A stretch of 64,000 nt of DNA, taken from assembly GCF_001641125.1 (NCBI RefSeq), contig NZ_LWLP01000001.1, forward strand, positions 3,413,828 through 3,477,827. Direction: 5' to 3'. Below the pieces are notes generated by a model. The model saw nothing but the letters and a program-made list of their open reading frames with translations. It had not been told where the DNA came from and did no database searches. Position numbers and translations under genes: made by a program. Shown here piece after piece: positions 41,770-50,749 of the stretch; positions within the stretch are counted from its first letter, which is position 1; each line of letters begins with the position of its first letter. Source of the DNA: Arthrobacter sp. OY3WO11. GTDB lineage: Bacteria > Actinomycetota > Actinomycetes > Actinomycetales > Micrococcaceae.

Positions 41770-41967
41770 AGCCAAGGGCTCATCCTGAGGACCCTCTCCG
41801 GCGTTGCGGGTAGGTGCCGAAAGACCCTTGACCTCTCCTTTGCGTGGGGACCACACTCGGAGGACGCGCAGGGCGCAGACGGGACAAGGCAGTCCTTCCG
41901 CGTCCCAGCCACAGCGGGCACCGCGGTTTTATACACAGCAGAATTTCAAAGGTGGGGGCGTCTGTAA
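41731..41967 (+). CDS. chimeric small frame starting with a duplicated lrp 5' end
   Basis: From a GTG at 41731, 78 residues begin VRGHIGWQDAGTE, echoing the lrp start VGTVAAKDAGTE, then continue in unrelated sequence. The TAA overlaps the next ATG (TAATG). It may be a relic of gene duplication that still supplies translation coupling; expression is uncertain. Confidence 0.3.
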   Translation: MRGHIGWQDAGTESQGLILRTLSGVAGRCRKTLDLSFAWGPHSEDAQGADGTRQSFRVPATAGTAVLYTAEFQRWGRL

Positions 41968-42197
41968 TGAACATTGAGACCTTGTGGGACCGGCTTGAGC
42001 CTGGAACGCGGCAATGGCTGGTGGACAACCCCGGGTGCAGGATCCTTCCTCGGACCGTGGTGGCAGCCATCGCAAAGGCCACGGGGGAAGAGCTGGAGCA
42101 GGACAGGCACGGTGAAACTGTCCTCTCCCCCAGCGACTGCGAGTTCATCCGCACGGCCTCTCGCCTTCAGGACGCCAACAGCCACACGTCCCCGTAA
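41967..42197 (+). CDS. hypothetical protein (76 aa)
   Basis: It starts MNIETLWDRLEPGTRQWLVD and reads as a compact helical protein ('RTVVAAIAKATGEELEQD', 'SPSDCEFIRTASRLQD'). GGTGGGGG lies upstream as a possible ribosome-binding site. No family is recognised. It sits in the block between the two promoter duplicates, so it was probably inserted or generated after the bkd-lrp pair formed. Confidence 0.5.
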   Translation: MNIETLWDRLEPGTRQWLVDNPGCRILPRTVVAAIAKATGEELEQDRHGETVLSPSDCEFIRTASRLQDANSHTSP

Positions 42198-42270
42198 CCT
42201 CGGTTGTGGCGGAATTTCGTATCCGTCATACCGTGGAACGGCACTAATGCTGCGCGGTTCTGCCTACACT

Positions 42271-42349
42271 GGAAGACGAATTGTAGTGTGAGGCAGATTA
42301 CTGACGGGGGCCGTGGGCACTGTGGCAGCCAAGGATGCCGGGACGGAAC
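42271..42349. repeat. promoter duplicate B (upstream of lrp)
   Basis: The second copy of the 41693-41769 sequence, now serving the intact Lrp gene. The conserved AATTG-AGTGTGAG-CAGATTACTGAC core may contain the Lrp site or the -35/-10 region. Confidence 0.65.
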
Positions 42350-42786
42350 CCGTCCCGCTGGACGAGATCGACCGCAGGATCATTGCGGAGCTGACCCGGG
42401 ACGGCCGGATGTCCGTGACGCAGGTGGCGGAGAACGTCCATATCTCCCGGGCGCATGCCTATACCCGGATCGCCCGGCTCACGGGCGAGGGCGTGCTATC
42501 CAGGTTCACGGCGCTGGTGGACCCGATCAAGGCCGGGCTGCGCTCCTCCGCCTACGTGACCCTGAAGCTGAAGCAGGACGCCTGGAGGGAACTCCGCGAC
42601 CAGCTGGGCGCCATCCCGGAGGTACACCACGTTGCGCTGGTGGGCGGCGACTTCGACGTGATCCTGTTGGTCCGCGCCGTGGACAACATCGACCTGCGGC
42701 GGGTGATCTTCGACCAGCTGCAGTCCATGCCGGGCGTGCTGGACACCCAGACGTTCCTGGTGTTCGAGGATTTGGATACGCGGTAG
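42313..42786 (+). CDS. Lrp/AsnC-family regulator (BkdR-like)
   Basis: A 157-aa Lrp-type regulator, GTG start. The N-terminal HTH is 'LDEIDRRIIAELTRDGRMSVTQVAENVHISRAHAYTRIARLTGEGVL', followed by a RAM ligand domain ('AYVTLKLKQDAWRELRDQL', 'VHHVALVGGDFDVILLVRAVD'). Divergent from the E1a-E1b-E2 operon, the usual place of BkdR, which activates branched-chain dehydrogenase genes in response to branched amino acids. Confidence 0.87.
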   Translation: MGTVAAKDAGTEPVPLDEIDRRIIAELTRDGRMSVTQVAENVHISRAHAYTRIARLTGEGVLSRFTALVDPIKAGLRSSAYVTLKLKQDAWRELRDQLGAIPEVHHVALVGGDFDVILLVRAVDNIDLRRVIFDQLQSMPGVLDTQTFLVFEDLDTR

Positions 42787-42844
42787 GTCAGCTCCTGAAC
42801 CAGCCAACGAACCTAGTGATCTATCAGGGATCTAGCTCTCAACC

Positions 42845-42880
42845 CAATTGCGCCCATCCGTAAACAGATGGGGCGAATTG
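42845..42880 (+). terminator. terminator hairpin after lrp
   Basis: CAATT-CGCCCATC pairs with GATGGG-CG-AATTG (two bulged G) around CGTAAACA, 59 bp past the lrp stop. Confidence 0.5.
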
Positions 42881-42901
42881 GCTGTCATTTCGGCTCTAAG
42901 G

Positions 42902-43255
42902 CTACTCCGCGAGATTGAGTGCGTACCTCATTCCGGACCAAGTGAGGCGGAAAGGCGGCTGTTGCATGGCTTCCGTCGGGGTGAACCGGAGTAGCGCCAA
43001 TAAGGACGGGCAGTCGCCGGACTGGGTACAGAACCACTCTTGAGTGTCCGCAAACGCCATCGCCTCCTTACCGATTTCGGTTAGCGCAGTTCTTGAGTGC
43101 TACACCTCCAGGTGGAGGATCCAGGAGGCCGGTTCGTTTCACGGCACCAGACAGGGCTTTGAGTGTCTCCGAATAGCTTTCCCCACTCTATAAGGAACTC
43201 CGCCCCTTCAGCAGCGCTAGCCTGAGTAGGGCTCTGCCTCAGTGCTGCAAAAAAG
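42902..43255 (-). pseudogene. frameshifted remnant of an unknown gene
   Basis: Two minus-strand frames give orderly protein sequence: first '...AAEGAEFLIEWGKLFGDTQSP...' ending at a TAA near 43093, then a second frame 'ALTEIGKEAMAFADTQEW...' ending '...SGMRYALNLAE' at 42902. A one-base shift would join them. There is no start codon and the family is not recognised. The window's lower-GC, decayed zone begins here. Confidence 0.45.
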
Positions 43256-43468
43256 AGATTTGCTCAGCGGAATTGCGAAAATAATTTCGGCTGAGAAAAA
43301 TCCGGAACCGCAGAAGTCCGGAGAACGCTACCGCCCAGACCCGTTACAAAAGAAGAACGCCCTGACCGAGCGTCAACCCATCACTACTCTGGCGCCAATA
43401 AAGGGAGCCGGGCAGCTGCTGTATCGTTGTCGAGGACCGCTTGGGGACGAAGCACGAGGACATGCCGC

Positions 43469-44968
43469 ATGAAGCTCAACACTCACAGTGCCGGCACCAC
43501 CAAGAATGGGGCCGCTGCTGGCATTGCGCTGCTGGCAACCTCGATCATTGCAGTAGCTGCATCGTTCGTCGACCTTCGTTTCGGCTTTGCAATATTCGGC
43601 GTGCTCGCAGTCATCGCCCTTATCCGAATGCTCGACCTCGGACAATTCGTTCCCCGGACCTATATCGGCTGGCTATACGCTGCCGTAATCTTTTTGACTT
43701 GCTGGGCGCCGTCGCTTGGTTCTACCGGGACCGTCGCCAGGTTCAGTTTGGCGGGCTTGATCGTGGTGGCATTGATCCACAGCTCGCGGTCCCCGTCGCT
43801 TCCTCTTCAACGAACGCTTCGAATAGGTTTAGCGCTACTACTTCTTTCTCTCCTGATTAGTGCAATGGGCGCAGCGTCAGCAGGTTACGGCATGGCGAGA
43901 CTCCTTAACTGGATTATGTTTGTACCACTGCTATTTCTCGCCCTCAGAAGGCCTGACATCAAAGGAGCCGGCTTCGGTATTGTCGCCACGAGCGCCTTCC
44001 AGATGATCGGTGTGGCCCTGCAAGCCGCCGGACTGATGGGAGGCATGTGGGGAGGCCTTCTTACCTCCGGCACGACTTATAATCCCGAAACCAGCTCCTG
44101 GCTCAGAAGGTACACCGGCTTCATCCTTAATCCGAACAACCTTGCGCTTGTGCTAGCCCTGGCCGTCGTAGTCTTGGCCGCGGTCATGCTCGGGAAGGCT
44201 ACCCGCCGCGCAAGAATCGGGTGTCTGACGCTCATTGCGATATTCGTAGTTGGCATCGTGGTAACTGGGTCGCGAGGCGGACTGGTGGCAGTTGCCCTGG
44301 GGCTCTTTGTCCTTTTGGCTGCCGCCGGCAGGCGCGGCTTTGCGTTAGGCGTTGTAGCGGTCGGCTTGGCCGCAGCGGCATACACCATGGCCGGGTCCCG
44401 AGAGTTGGATCGCGTAATCGAGTCCTTCGCGGAGATTGTCTCCGGAACTGACGCCAGTGCCGCGCAGAGAAGTGGTGTATGGCTTACACGCTTCGATTCC
44501 GCGGACGGTAAATGGCTCTTGGGTAGTGGTTTTGGTGGCTATGCCCCCCACATCTTCGCGCAGCAGCAGGGCCTAGACATCAACCCCAAGCTCGCCGCGT
44601 TGGCAACTGTGGATAATGCCTGGCTGAAGATCTTCCTCGAGTCCGGATTGATGGGTGTCATCGGCGCAGCATTAACCATGATATTTCCGGCGCTGTCCGC
44701 CCTGACTAAATCAGCGGGCCGTAACCGCCTCTGGGGCATAACCTGCGGTGCGGTCGTCATGGCGCTTATATGGCGATCCATCTCGGTGGATATGCTCGAT
44801 CAGAACCCTTGGAATGCGCTTGTGTTCCTCGCGGTTGGTCTGGCGGCTGCCTCCACCGCCTCATCTCAGCCAGCGTTCTCTAAACCCGTCGCCGCTCAAA
44901 GGTCAGCGCACTCCGCAGCGATAAAAAGAGCTAAGCGAGCGACGCGGACACGTGGCGCCGCCTGTTGA
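43469..44968 (+). CDS. O-antigen ligase/polymerase-like membrane protein (Wzy)
   Basis: A 499-aa protein with about 12 TM helices and a large loop ('LDRVIESFAEIVSGTDASAAQRSGVWLTRFDSADGKWLLGSGFGGYAPH'). The 'GSRGGLVAVALGLFVLLAA' and 'GSGFGGY...DNAWLKIFLESGLMGVIGAAL' motifs are typical of Wzy_C/WaaL-type enzymes. It probably polymerises undecaprenyl-linked repeat units at the outer membrane face. The ATG at 43469 follows GAGGA. Overlaps the convergent acyltransferase by 38 bp. Confidence 0.82.
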   Translation: MKLNTHSAGTTKNGAAAGIALLATSIIAVAASFVDLRFGFAIFGVLAVIALIRMLDLGQFVPRTYIGWLYAAVIFLTCWAPSLGSTGTVARFSLAGLIVVALIHSSRSPSLPLQRTLRIGLALLLLSLLISAMGAASAGYGMARLLNWIMFVPLLFLALRRPDIKGAGFGIVATSAFQMIGVALQAAGLMGGMWGGLLTSGTTYNPETSSWLRRYTGFILNPNNLALVLALAVVVLAAVMLGKATRRARIGCLTLIAIFVVGIVVTGSRGGLVAVALGLFVLLAAAGRRGFALGVVAVGLAAAAYTMAGSRELDRVIESFAEIVSGTDASAAQRSGVWLTRFDSADGKWLLGSGFGGYAPHIFAQQQGLDINPKLAALATVDNAWLKIFLESGLMGVIGAALTMIFPALSALTKSAGRNRLWGITCGAVVMALIWRSISVDMLDQNPWNALVFLAVGLAAASTASSQPAFSKPVAAQRSAHSAAIKRAKRATRTRGAAC

Positions 44969-45980
44969 AAAGCCTAGTCGCTGGCTGTTCGACCCAGAAC
45001 CAGCTCAGAATAGCGAAGGGAGCGGTTGCTAGAACGCTGAGGACAATGTACGCCGCGGGCCCGACGTGGGCATAGCCGCCGATCACTAGCCATTGCTGCA
45101 TCGGGAAGGCATACAGGTACGTCCCATAAGAGAAGTCATTTCGCGCACAAAGGCTTGCGAGACGCCTGGGTATTACGATTCCGAGCCATAACAGTAAATA
45201 GGCGACGGGGAGCGCGGACATTGTTTTTCCTTGACCGCAAACGAGCACAACAGCAAGCGCACTGAAGGATAACCATGCCAGCGCTTTATTACACGGGATC
45301 TCGTCGGCATAGGCGTGAATCGTGGCACCTGCAAGGAAAAAAGGAACCAGCAGGGATAGGTCGGCCGAGATACCATCAATCCCTGCTGCGTGCACAGCGA
45401 CGCTCGCAGCAGTCGATCCTACAAAAGCGGCGGGAAATACAGCGCGCCGTCGGCGAACGAATCCGGCTATCAAGGCTACGCCAACCATGACATAGCAGAG
45501 GAGCTCGAAGCGGAGCGTCCATAACGATCCGTTCCATGCGCTTGGGTACGGCAGCCCCGCAAGGGTGGTCCCGATGTCACTGCCACCGGCGCGTACCATC
45601 ACGGCGTTGAGCGCGATAAACTTTGCGGCCTCGACTGGCGACCACCCACCCCGGACAAGGCCCGCCAAACCGGCCGTTACGACTGCCGTATAAAGCAGAC
45701 AGACCCAGTACCCGGGAAGGATTCTCAACGCGCGCCTGATCGAATAGCTTTTCAGATCACTCCGGAATCGGCTTTGCGTTATCAGATAACCGCTGATGGC
45801 AAAGAATCCGCCGACTGCAAAGCTCCCCAACCCAAGGCCGCCAAGGGCCGGATCCGGCCCGTAGCCAGCGATCGGGAACGCGTGCGAAACAATCACGAGG
45901 ATCGCCAGCACCAGGCGTATAAGGTTGAGCGCGTTGTCCCTGCCCAAGCGTTTCCCGATCGTGTTTGCATCAGCACCCAA
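44931..45980 (-). CDS. acyltransferase-3 family protein
   Basis: A 349-aa integral membrane O-acyltransferase: 'NLIRLVLAILVIVSHAFPIAGYG' (family His region), 'VGGFFAISGYLITQSRF', 'RRALRILPGYWVCLLY', 'NGSLWTLRFELLCYVMVGV', with about ten TM helices. It probably acylates sugars of the exopolysaccharide. TTG start after GATAAGG. It lies within the polysaccharide island but on the opposite strand to most of its genes. Confidence 0.82.
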   Translation of the reverse strand: MGADANTIGKRLGRDNALNLIRLVLAILVIVSHAFPIAGYGPDPALGGLGLGSFAVGGFFAISGYLITQSRFRSDLKSYSIRRALRILPGYWVCLLYTAVVTAGLAGLVRGGWSPVEAAKFIALNAVMVRAGGSDIGTTLAGLPYPSAWNGSLWTLRFELLCYVMVGVALIAGFVRRRRAVFPAAFVGSTAASVAVHAAGIDGISADLSLLVPFFLAGATIHAYADEIPCNKALAWLSFSALAVVLVCGQGKTMSALPVAYLLLWLGIVIPRRLASLCARNDFSYGTYLYAFPMQQWLVIGGYAHVGPAAYIVLSVLATAPFAILSWFWVEQPATRLFNRRRHVSASLA

Positions 45981-46041
45981 TGGCCTTATCCCCCAGAAGT
46001 AGTTAGCTCAATTCTACTGGAGCTTTTTCATCGCTACTTGT

Positions 46042-46790
46042 TTGACTGCTCTACGCTCCGGCCCGTCCGGTAGCATCAGCCGCATAGAAAATAGCAGGGG
46101 GCGTGCCTCCATCGCGCGGCGCATTCATTTACTCGACGGCTTGAGGGGTATTGCCGCACTCGTGGTCCTGTTTCATCACTCGCTTCTCACGATTCCGGTG
46201 CTTGCAGCTGTCTACGAGAACGACGCCGTTCCCGTCGAAGACGTTGCCTCGGTGGCATGGATGCTGGTTCACACCCCACTACATAACCTGTGGGAGGGGA
46301 AGGGCGCCGTGTACATCTTCTTCGTGCTGTCGGGAGTCGTCCTAACTCTCCCGGTCCTCCGCGGGTAGTACGTTGGCAGGCCTACTATCCACAATGGCTC
46401 GTGCCGCTCTACGTTCCTGTCTGGGCGGCGGTGCTGTTTGCCGTAGGCGCTCTGCTTGTCGTCCCCCGCGTGGGCGACCCTGGAAGTAGTTGGTTGGACG
46501 ACAGGGCCAAAGAACTTACGCTGATGGCCTTTGTGAAGGATGTCACGGTACTGAACGGTACAGGACACCTCGCGAGCCCCTTGTGGTCACTTCGCTGGGA
46601 GATATGGTTCTCCCTGGCACTCCCGATATACGATGGCTAGCAAAGAAATGGCCACAGCTCTACATGCTTAAGATTATGGCTTGCATTGGTGCGGTGGGCG
46701 CCGCACCGGTTCTGAACTAGTCATCGATGATCTTTATGCCTATGTTTCTCATCGGTGCGGTGATGGCGACCGAGTGGGCACGGCTTGAAA
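46042..46790 (+). pseudogene. acyltransferase-3 pseudogene, frameshifted and cut by IS
   Basis: It starts as 'RRIHLLDGLRGIAALVVLFHHSLL' and 'KGAVYIFFVLSGVVLTLPVLRG', then stops at 46368. Homology continues in a second frame ('QWLVPLYVPVWAAVLFAVGALLVVPRVGD', 'GHLASPLWSLRWEIWFSLALPIY') and a third ('MPMFLIGAVMATEWARLER'), with a further in-frame stop near 46720. It ends abruptly at the IS3-family left end at 46791. Clearly non-functional. Confidence 0.75.
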
Positions 46791-46855
46791 GGGACTGCCC
46801 CGGTTTTGTTGACTCCTTGACCTAGCGAGCTTGCGCTCGTGGAAGGATGTTGACG

Positions 46856-47137
46856 ATGCCCACGGCTTATAGGGCGGAGTTCCGCCAGGATGTTATTGAT
46901 GTGGCCCGCAAGGGCGAGGCGCCGCTGGCGCAGATTGCGAAGGATTTCGGGCTTTCGGTCACGACGCTCAAGCGCTGGATTGCAATCGCCGACCGTAAAG
47001 AATCAGGGGCCGGCCCGGCGGTGACGGAGTCGGCCGAGATGCGGGAGCTGAAGAAGCGGAACCGGTTGTTGGAGCAGGAGAATGAGATTCTGCGCCGGGC
47101 TGCTGCCTATCTGGCCAGGGACATCAACCCAAAATGA
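46856..47137 (+). CDS. IS3-family transposase OrfA
   Basis: About 93 aa with an N-terminal HTH ('AEFRQDVIDVARKGEAPLAQIAKDFGLSVTTLKRWI') and a C-terminal leucine-zipper coiled coil ('MRELKKRNRLLEQENEILRRAAAYLARD'). It ends in ATGA overlap with orfB next to an AAAA run, the site expected for -1 frameshifting to make OrfAB. Confidence 0.85.
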   Translation: MPTAYRAEFRQDVIDVARKGEAPLAQIAKDFGLSVTTLKRWIAIADRKESGAGPAVTESAEMRELKKRNRLLEQENEILRRAAAYLARDINPK

Positions 47138-47703
47138 TCTACCCGCTGGTCACGGATCTTGCCGTCGACGGTGTTCCCGTGGCGGTGACCTGCAGGGTGT
47201 TGAGATTCAGCAAGCAAGGCTATTACCGGTGGAGGACCAGCCCGGTGACAGAACGGGACTGGGTCGATGCGCACCTGGTCAACGCCGCCCTGGACATCCA
47301 CGCCGACGACCCGGCCTTCGGGTACCGCTTCATCGCCGATGAGCTCCCGGGGATGGGCATCGTGGCGGGTGAGAACAGGGTCCAGTGCTTGTGCAGGGAC
47401 CACGGCATCTTGTCGGTGTTCTCGAAGAAGCGGGGCCTGAACCGGAAGCCGGGGCCACCGGTTCACGACGACCTGGTGGAGCGGGACTTCACCGCCGCCG
47501 CGCCGAATGAGCTGTGGCTGACGGACATTACCGAACACCCCACTGCCGAGGGGAAGCTGTACCTCTGCGCGGTGAAGGATGTCTATTCCGGAAGGATCGT
47601 CGGCTACTCGATGGACTCGCGGATGAAGTCCTCGCTTGCCGTCGCCGCCCTGGAGAACGCGGTGCGCTCACGACGCCCCGCAGGAACAGTGGTCCACTCG
47701 GAC

Positions 47704-48000
47704 AGTGAGACTGTCCGTACCGGTATTCCCGGAGGGTCCTTGACTCGCACAGTGATGGATGCGACAGGATGCTGGTGCCGGGTGCGTCCCGGGGTTCTTG
47801 ACTCTCACTCCGATCGACAGTCGTTGTCTTTCCCCGGATCTGTCAGTCCCCGAGGCGTACCCGGCGAGGCGCTACGCCTCGCCGCCGGAGTGACCTAAGG
47901 AGAGCCTGCGCCAAGGGCGCTCATCACTGTCTTGTCCGCCGGTCGGTCGATGCGCGGGGCCGTGCCCCCTTGCATACCCGATGGACCGGAGGAAAACGAC
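47704..48000 (+). ncRNA. candidate IS110 bridge-RNA region
   Basis: The 297-bp non-coding left end has room for a structured RNA and contains a strong hairpin GGCGAGGC/GCCTCGCC (47863-47883) with loop GCTAC. In the IS110 group the bridge RNA that specifies target and donor is encoded at this side. The fold and guide loops are not resolved by eye. Confidence 0.4.
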
Positions 48001-49110
48001 ATGACCAGAACTCCCGCTACCAGCGACCCGGACCAGGCACTGACACCTGTCTTCGCCGGCGTCGACACGCACAAAGAACTCCACGTCGCCGCCGTCATCG
48101 ACGCGGCCGAAACAGTGCTGGGCACGAAGAGCTTCCCGACAACACGCACCGGCTACCGGGCGATGCTGGCTTGGATTGGCGAGTTCGGTGATCTGGCCCG
48201 GATCGGCGTCGAGGGCACAGGCTCCTACGGTGCCGGCCTGACCCGACACCTCGCCAAGGCCGGCGTCATGATCCTTGAGGTCGACCGGCCCGACCGGTCT
48301 GACCGCCGCCGCAAAGGCAAGGACGACGACCTGGACGCGATCAATGCAGCCCGCGCCGCACTCCATGACCGCCGCACCAGCATCCCGAAAAGCAAGGACG
48401 GCGCCGTCGAAGCCCTGCGCGTGCTGCGCGTCACCCGCGCCCACGCGGTCCGGGAGCGCCGCAGCGCCCTGCAGCTCCTTCGGATGACGATTGTCTCCGC
48501 GCCGGAGGTACTTCGCGACCAAGTCCGCCACTTGACCCGGATGCAGCTCATCCGCACCCTCGCTGCATGGCGGCCGGACGTATCAAACGCGACCGACCCC
48601 GTCACCGCCTACCGGGTCTCGATGAAGTCCCTGGCCCGCCGCTACCTGGAACTCACCGACGAAATAACCGACCTGGACGAGCTCATCAACCCCATCGTCG
48701 AAGCCCTCGCACCCGAACTCCTCGAACGCGTCGGAATCGGCATCGAAGTCGCCGGACAGTTCCTCGTGACGGCCGGTGACAACCCCAACCGGATGAAATC
48801 CGAAGCCGCATTCGCGATGCTCTGCGGCGTTTCACCGCTGCCCGCGTCCTCTGGAATGACACAAAGGCACCGACTCAACCGCGGCGGCGACCGCCAAGCC
48901 AACCGCGCCCTGCACCTCGCGGTCATCAGCCGGATCAGGCTCGACCCGAGAACGCAGACGTACGTCGCGAAAAAGACCGCCGAGGGACACTCCAAGATGG
49001 AGATCATCCGCTGCCTAAAGCGATACCTCGCCCGCGAGGTCTACTTCGTCCTCAACCCTGGCCGCCAGCACATCGTCCCGAACACCAGACAACACGGAAA
49101 CGCCGCTTGA
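48001..49110 (+). CDS. IS110-family DEDD transposase/recombinase
   Basis: A 369-aa recombinase. The RuvC-like N-terminal part has 'VFAGVDTHKELHVAAVID', 'IGVEGTGSYGAGL' and 'KGKDDDLDAINAARAAL' (DEDD residues). A coiled middle leads to the C-terminal Tnp domain with 'CGVSPLPASSGMTQRHRLNRGGDRQANRALH', containing the catalytic Ser region. It is full length and uninterrupted, so probably active. The ATG at 48001 follows GGAGGAAAA. Confidence 0.9.
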   Translation: MTRTPATSDPDQALTPVFAGVDTHKELHVAAVIDAAETVLGTKSFPTTRTGYRAMLAWIGEFGDLARIGVEGTGSYGAGLTRHLAKAGVMILEVDRPDRSDRRRKGKDDDLDAINAARAALHDRRTSIPKSKDGAVEALRVLRVTRAHAVRERRSALQLLRMTIVSAPEVLRDQVRHLTRMQLIRTLAAWRPDVSNATDPVTAYRVSMKSLARRYLELTDEITDLDELINPIVEALAPELLERVGIGIEVAGQFLVTAGDNPNRMKSEAAFAMLCGVSPLPASSGMTQRHRLNRGGDRQANRALHLAVISRIRLDPRTQTYVAKKTAEGHSKMEIIRCLKRYLAREVYFVLNPGRQHIVPNTRQHGNAA

Positions 49111-49683
49111 CACTTAGGAGAGCATCCGCGGGTCCCAGTTCCGCTCTCGTCGCTTCGTCGAATCACTCCGCCACCACGGCCTCACAGGATCGATGGGCAG
49201 GGTCGGTGCGTGCGCGGACAACGCCGCGATGGAATCGTTCTGCTCGCTGCTGCAAAAGAACGTCCTGGACCGTCAGCAGTGGCTCACCAGGCAGGACCTG
49301 CGCCTGGCCATCACGACTTGGATCGAGCGGACCTACCACCGCCGGCGACGGCAAAGACAGCTGGGAAAACTTACGCCCATCGAATATGTAACAATCAACC
49401 GGACCGCGCTCACAGCGGCCTAAGACCCCGAGTCAACAAATGCCGGGGCAGTCCCAAATGAAACCGGTTATGTGAGGGTTCTATACGGCACCCGAGCGTT
49501 GGCCTTTTTGTGGATGAGCTCTCCAGTTTTGCGGAAGCGGGCGTGCCGACAGCTCCGAATTGCCATCGCACGGCACGAAGACGCGTTCCTGCTCACCCGC
49601 GTCCGAAGATCGGCATCTTTCGCGATGTGATTGAGCGTGTATTCTTCCTTTGATCACCTTCACATCTAGGTCCGGGGAGCCCC

Positions 49684-50541
49684 TTGAAGTCAACTTTTAA
49701 GCGCATTTATCAGAATCTCATAACGCGCATGCCTGTTAAGGCACGCCGGCGCATCATGTACTTCCGGGTAACCAGACGGCATCTGCGCCTGGGTCGACCT
49801 CGCTTGTTCACTGAAAAAATCAATTGGCGAATCGTTAATGACCGCAGGGATATCCTCTCGGGAACCTGCGACAAAATTTGGATGCAGGACTTTGCGAGAG
49901 ACGCGGGTGTCAAGGTTCCCAACCGGATATGGGTAGGAACGTCTCTGGCTGAACTGGCCGAGGTTGACCTCCCTGCTCGATGGGTGCTGAAGCCCAACCA
50001 CAGTAGTGGTCGCGTTCACTTCGGGGAAGGCAAAGCGAACCTTGCTGAGCTGCAGGCCGTTACAAAGGGTTGGTTATATGAGCAAACCTCCGTAACCCTA
50101 GCTGACGAGTGGGCCTACGGGGAGGCCCGGAAGTGCTTCATAGCAGAGGAAAGACTCGGCCAGTCGGACATTGATCTGCCCGACTACAAATTTTTCGTAT
50201 TTCATGGCAAACCCGAGTTGATACAGGTGGATTCTTCACGATTTAGCGGTCATGAGAGAAGGCTCTATACTCCTGACTGGGAACCTCTTGAAGTGGTGAA
50301 CATCTACCCACTGGGCCCTGTCATTCCGAAGCCTGCTACCCTCGACCAAATGCTCGCCGCAGCAGCAATGCTAGGGCAACCGTTTGATTTCATCCGAGTG
50401 GACTTTTACGAGGTCGGTGGAGAAGTAATCTTCGGAGAGTTAACACCTTATCCGGGCGGCGGAATCGAGCCTTACTCTCCGCGCAGCTTGGACGCTGTAC
50501 TAGGTAGCAAGTGGACACTGCCACAGCTGCAGCAATACTAA
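49684..50541 (+). CDS. TupA-like ATP-grasp glycan-modifying protein
   Basis: A 285-aa protein of the TupA-like ATP-grasp type found in capsule and teichuronopeptide loci. Visible are 'FTEKINWRIVNDRR', 'PARWVLKPNHSSGRVHF' (nucleotide loop), 'DYKFFVFHGKPELIQVDSSR' and 'PFDFIRVDFYEVGGEVIFGELTPYPGGG' (metal-binding acidic end). It probably ligates an amino acid or peptide to a sugar acid of the polysaccharide. TTG start at 49684 after GGGGAG. Lower GC than the core genes. Confidence 0.78.
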   Translation: MKSTFKRIYQNLITRMPVKARRRIMYFRVTRRHLRLGRPRLFTEKINWRIVNDRRDILSGTCDKIWMQDFARDAGVKVPNRIWVGTSLAELAEVDLPARWVLKPNHSSGRVHFGEGKANLAELQAVTKGWLYEQTSVTLADEWAYGEARKCFIAEERLGQSDIDLPDYKFFVFHGKPELIQVDSSRFSGHERRLYTPDWEPLEVVNIYPLGPVIPKPATLDQMLAAAAMLGQPFDFIRVDFYEVGGEVIFGELTPYPGGGIEPYSPRSLDAVLGSKWTLPQLQQY

Positions 50542-50558
50542 CTGCAGCATTACCAGGG

Positions 50559-50590
50559 ATGCCCCACCACGCGAAAGCAGGGTGGGGCAT
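50559..50590 (+). terminator. intrinsic terminator
   Basis: A perfect stem ATGCCCCACC/GGTGGGGCAT with a 12-base loop followed by TTT, 17 bp after the TupA-like stop. Confidence 0.75.
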
Positions 50591-50749
50591 TTGCGCCACA
50601 CGTCCACACAGGCATGCTCCTGAGAGAGCTGAGGGACTCTGCCGACAAGCGCGTTCAAAACTGCGTGTGGATCGTAGCGCTATTCGAGTTGGAAGGAATG
50701 TGCACGGACCGGGCTTGAAGCGACGCGACCTTGAATCCCGGAGATCAGG

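Larger units (their letters stand above)
47704..49126 (+). mobile_element. IS110-family element
   Basis: About 1423 bp placed exactly between two codons of IS3 orfB (after ...CTCGGAC, before CGCGGGTCC). There are no long terminal inverted repeats and no obvious target duplication, as expected for IS110. It carries one DEDD recombinase gene with a 297-bp non-coding left end and only 16 bp on the right. Confidence 0.8.
47134..49423 (+). pseudogene. IS3-family transposase OrfB, interrupted by IS110
   Basis: The DDE integrase core is split. The N-terminal part (47134-47703) has an HTH_21-like region and the first Asp in 'LWLTDITEH', and ends at the second Asp 'VVHSD'. The C-terminal part resumes at 49127 as 'RGSQFRSRRFVESLRHHG', with the Glu in 'NAAMESFCSLLQKN', and ends at 49423. 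Removing 47704-49126 restores an open frame. Confidence 0.85.
46791..49455 (+). mobile_element. IS3-family element, split by a nested IS110-family element
   Basis: Terminal inverted repeats begin GGGACTGCCCCGG on both sides (46791 onward; reverse complement ending at 49455), and both share TTTGTTGACTC further in. The flanking bases AAA/AAA form a 3-bp target duplication. OrfA and OrfB are in the usual overlapping arrangement. OrfB is interrupted after position 47703, so this copy cannot transpose by itself. Confidence 0.85.

Noticed and set aside
43242..43472. Small plus-strand gene before the Wzy-like gene
   Set aside because: No ribosome-binding site, irregular composition and overlap with the real start region.
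47863..47883. Rho-independent terminator
   Set aside because: It sits inside the IS110 left end, ahead of the transposase, with no U-tract.
49456..49683. Continuation of the acyltransferase pseudogene after the IS
   Set aside because: I could not find matching acyltransferase sequence in any frame.
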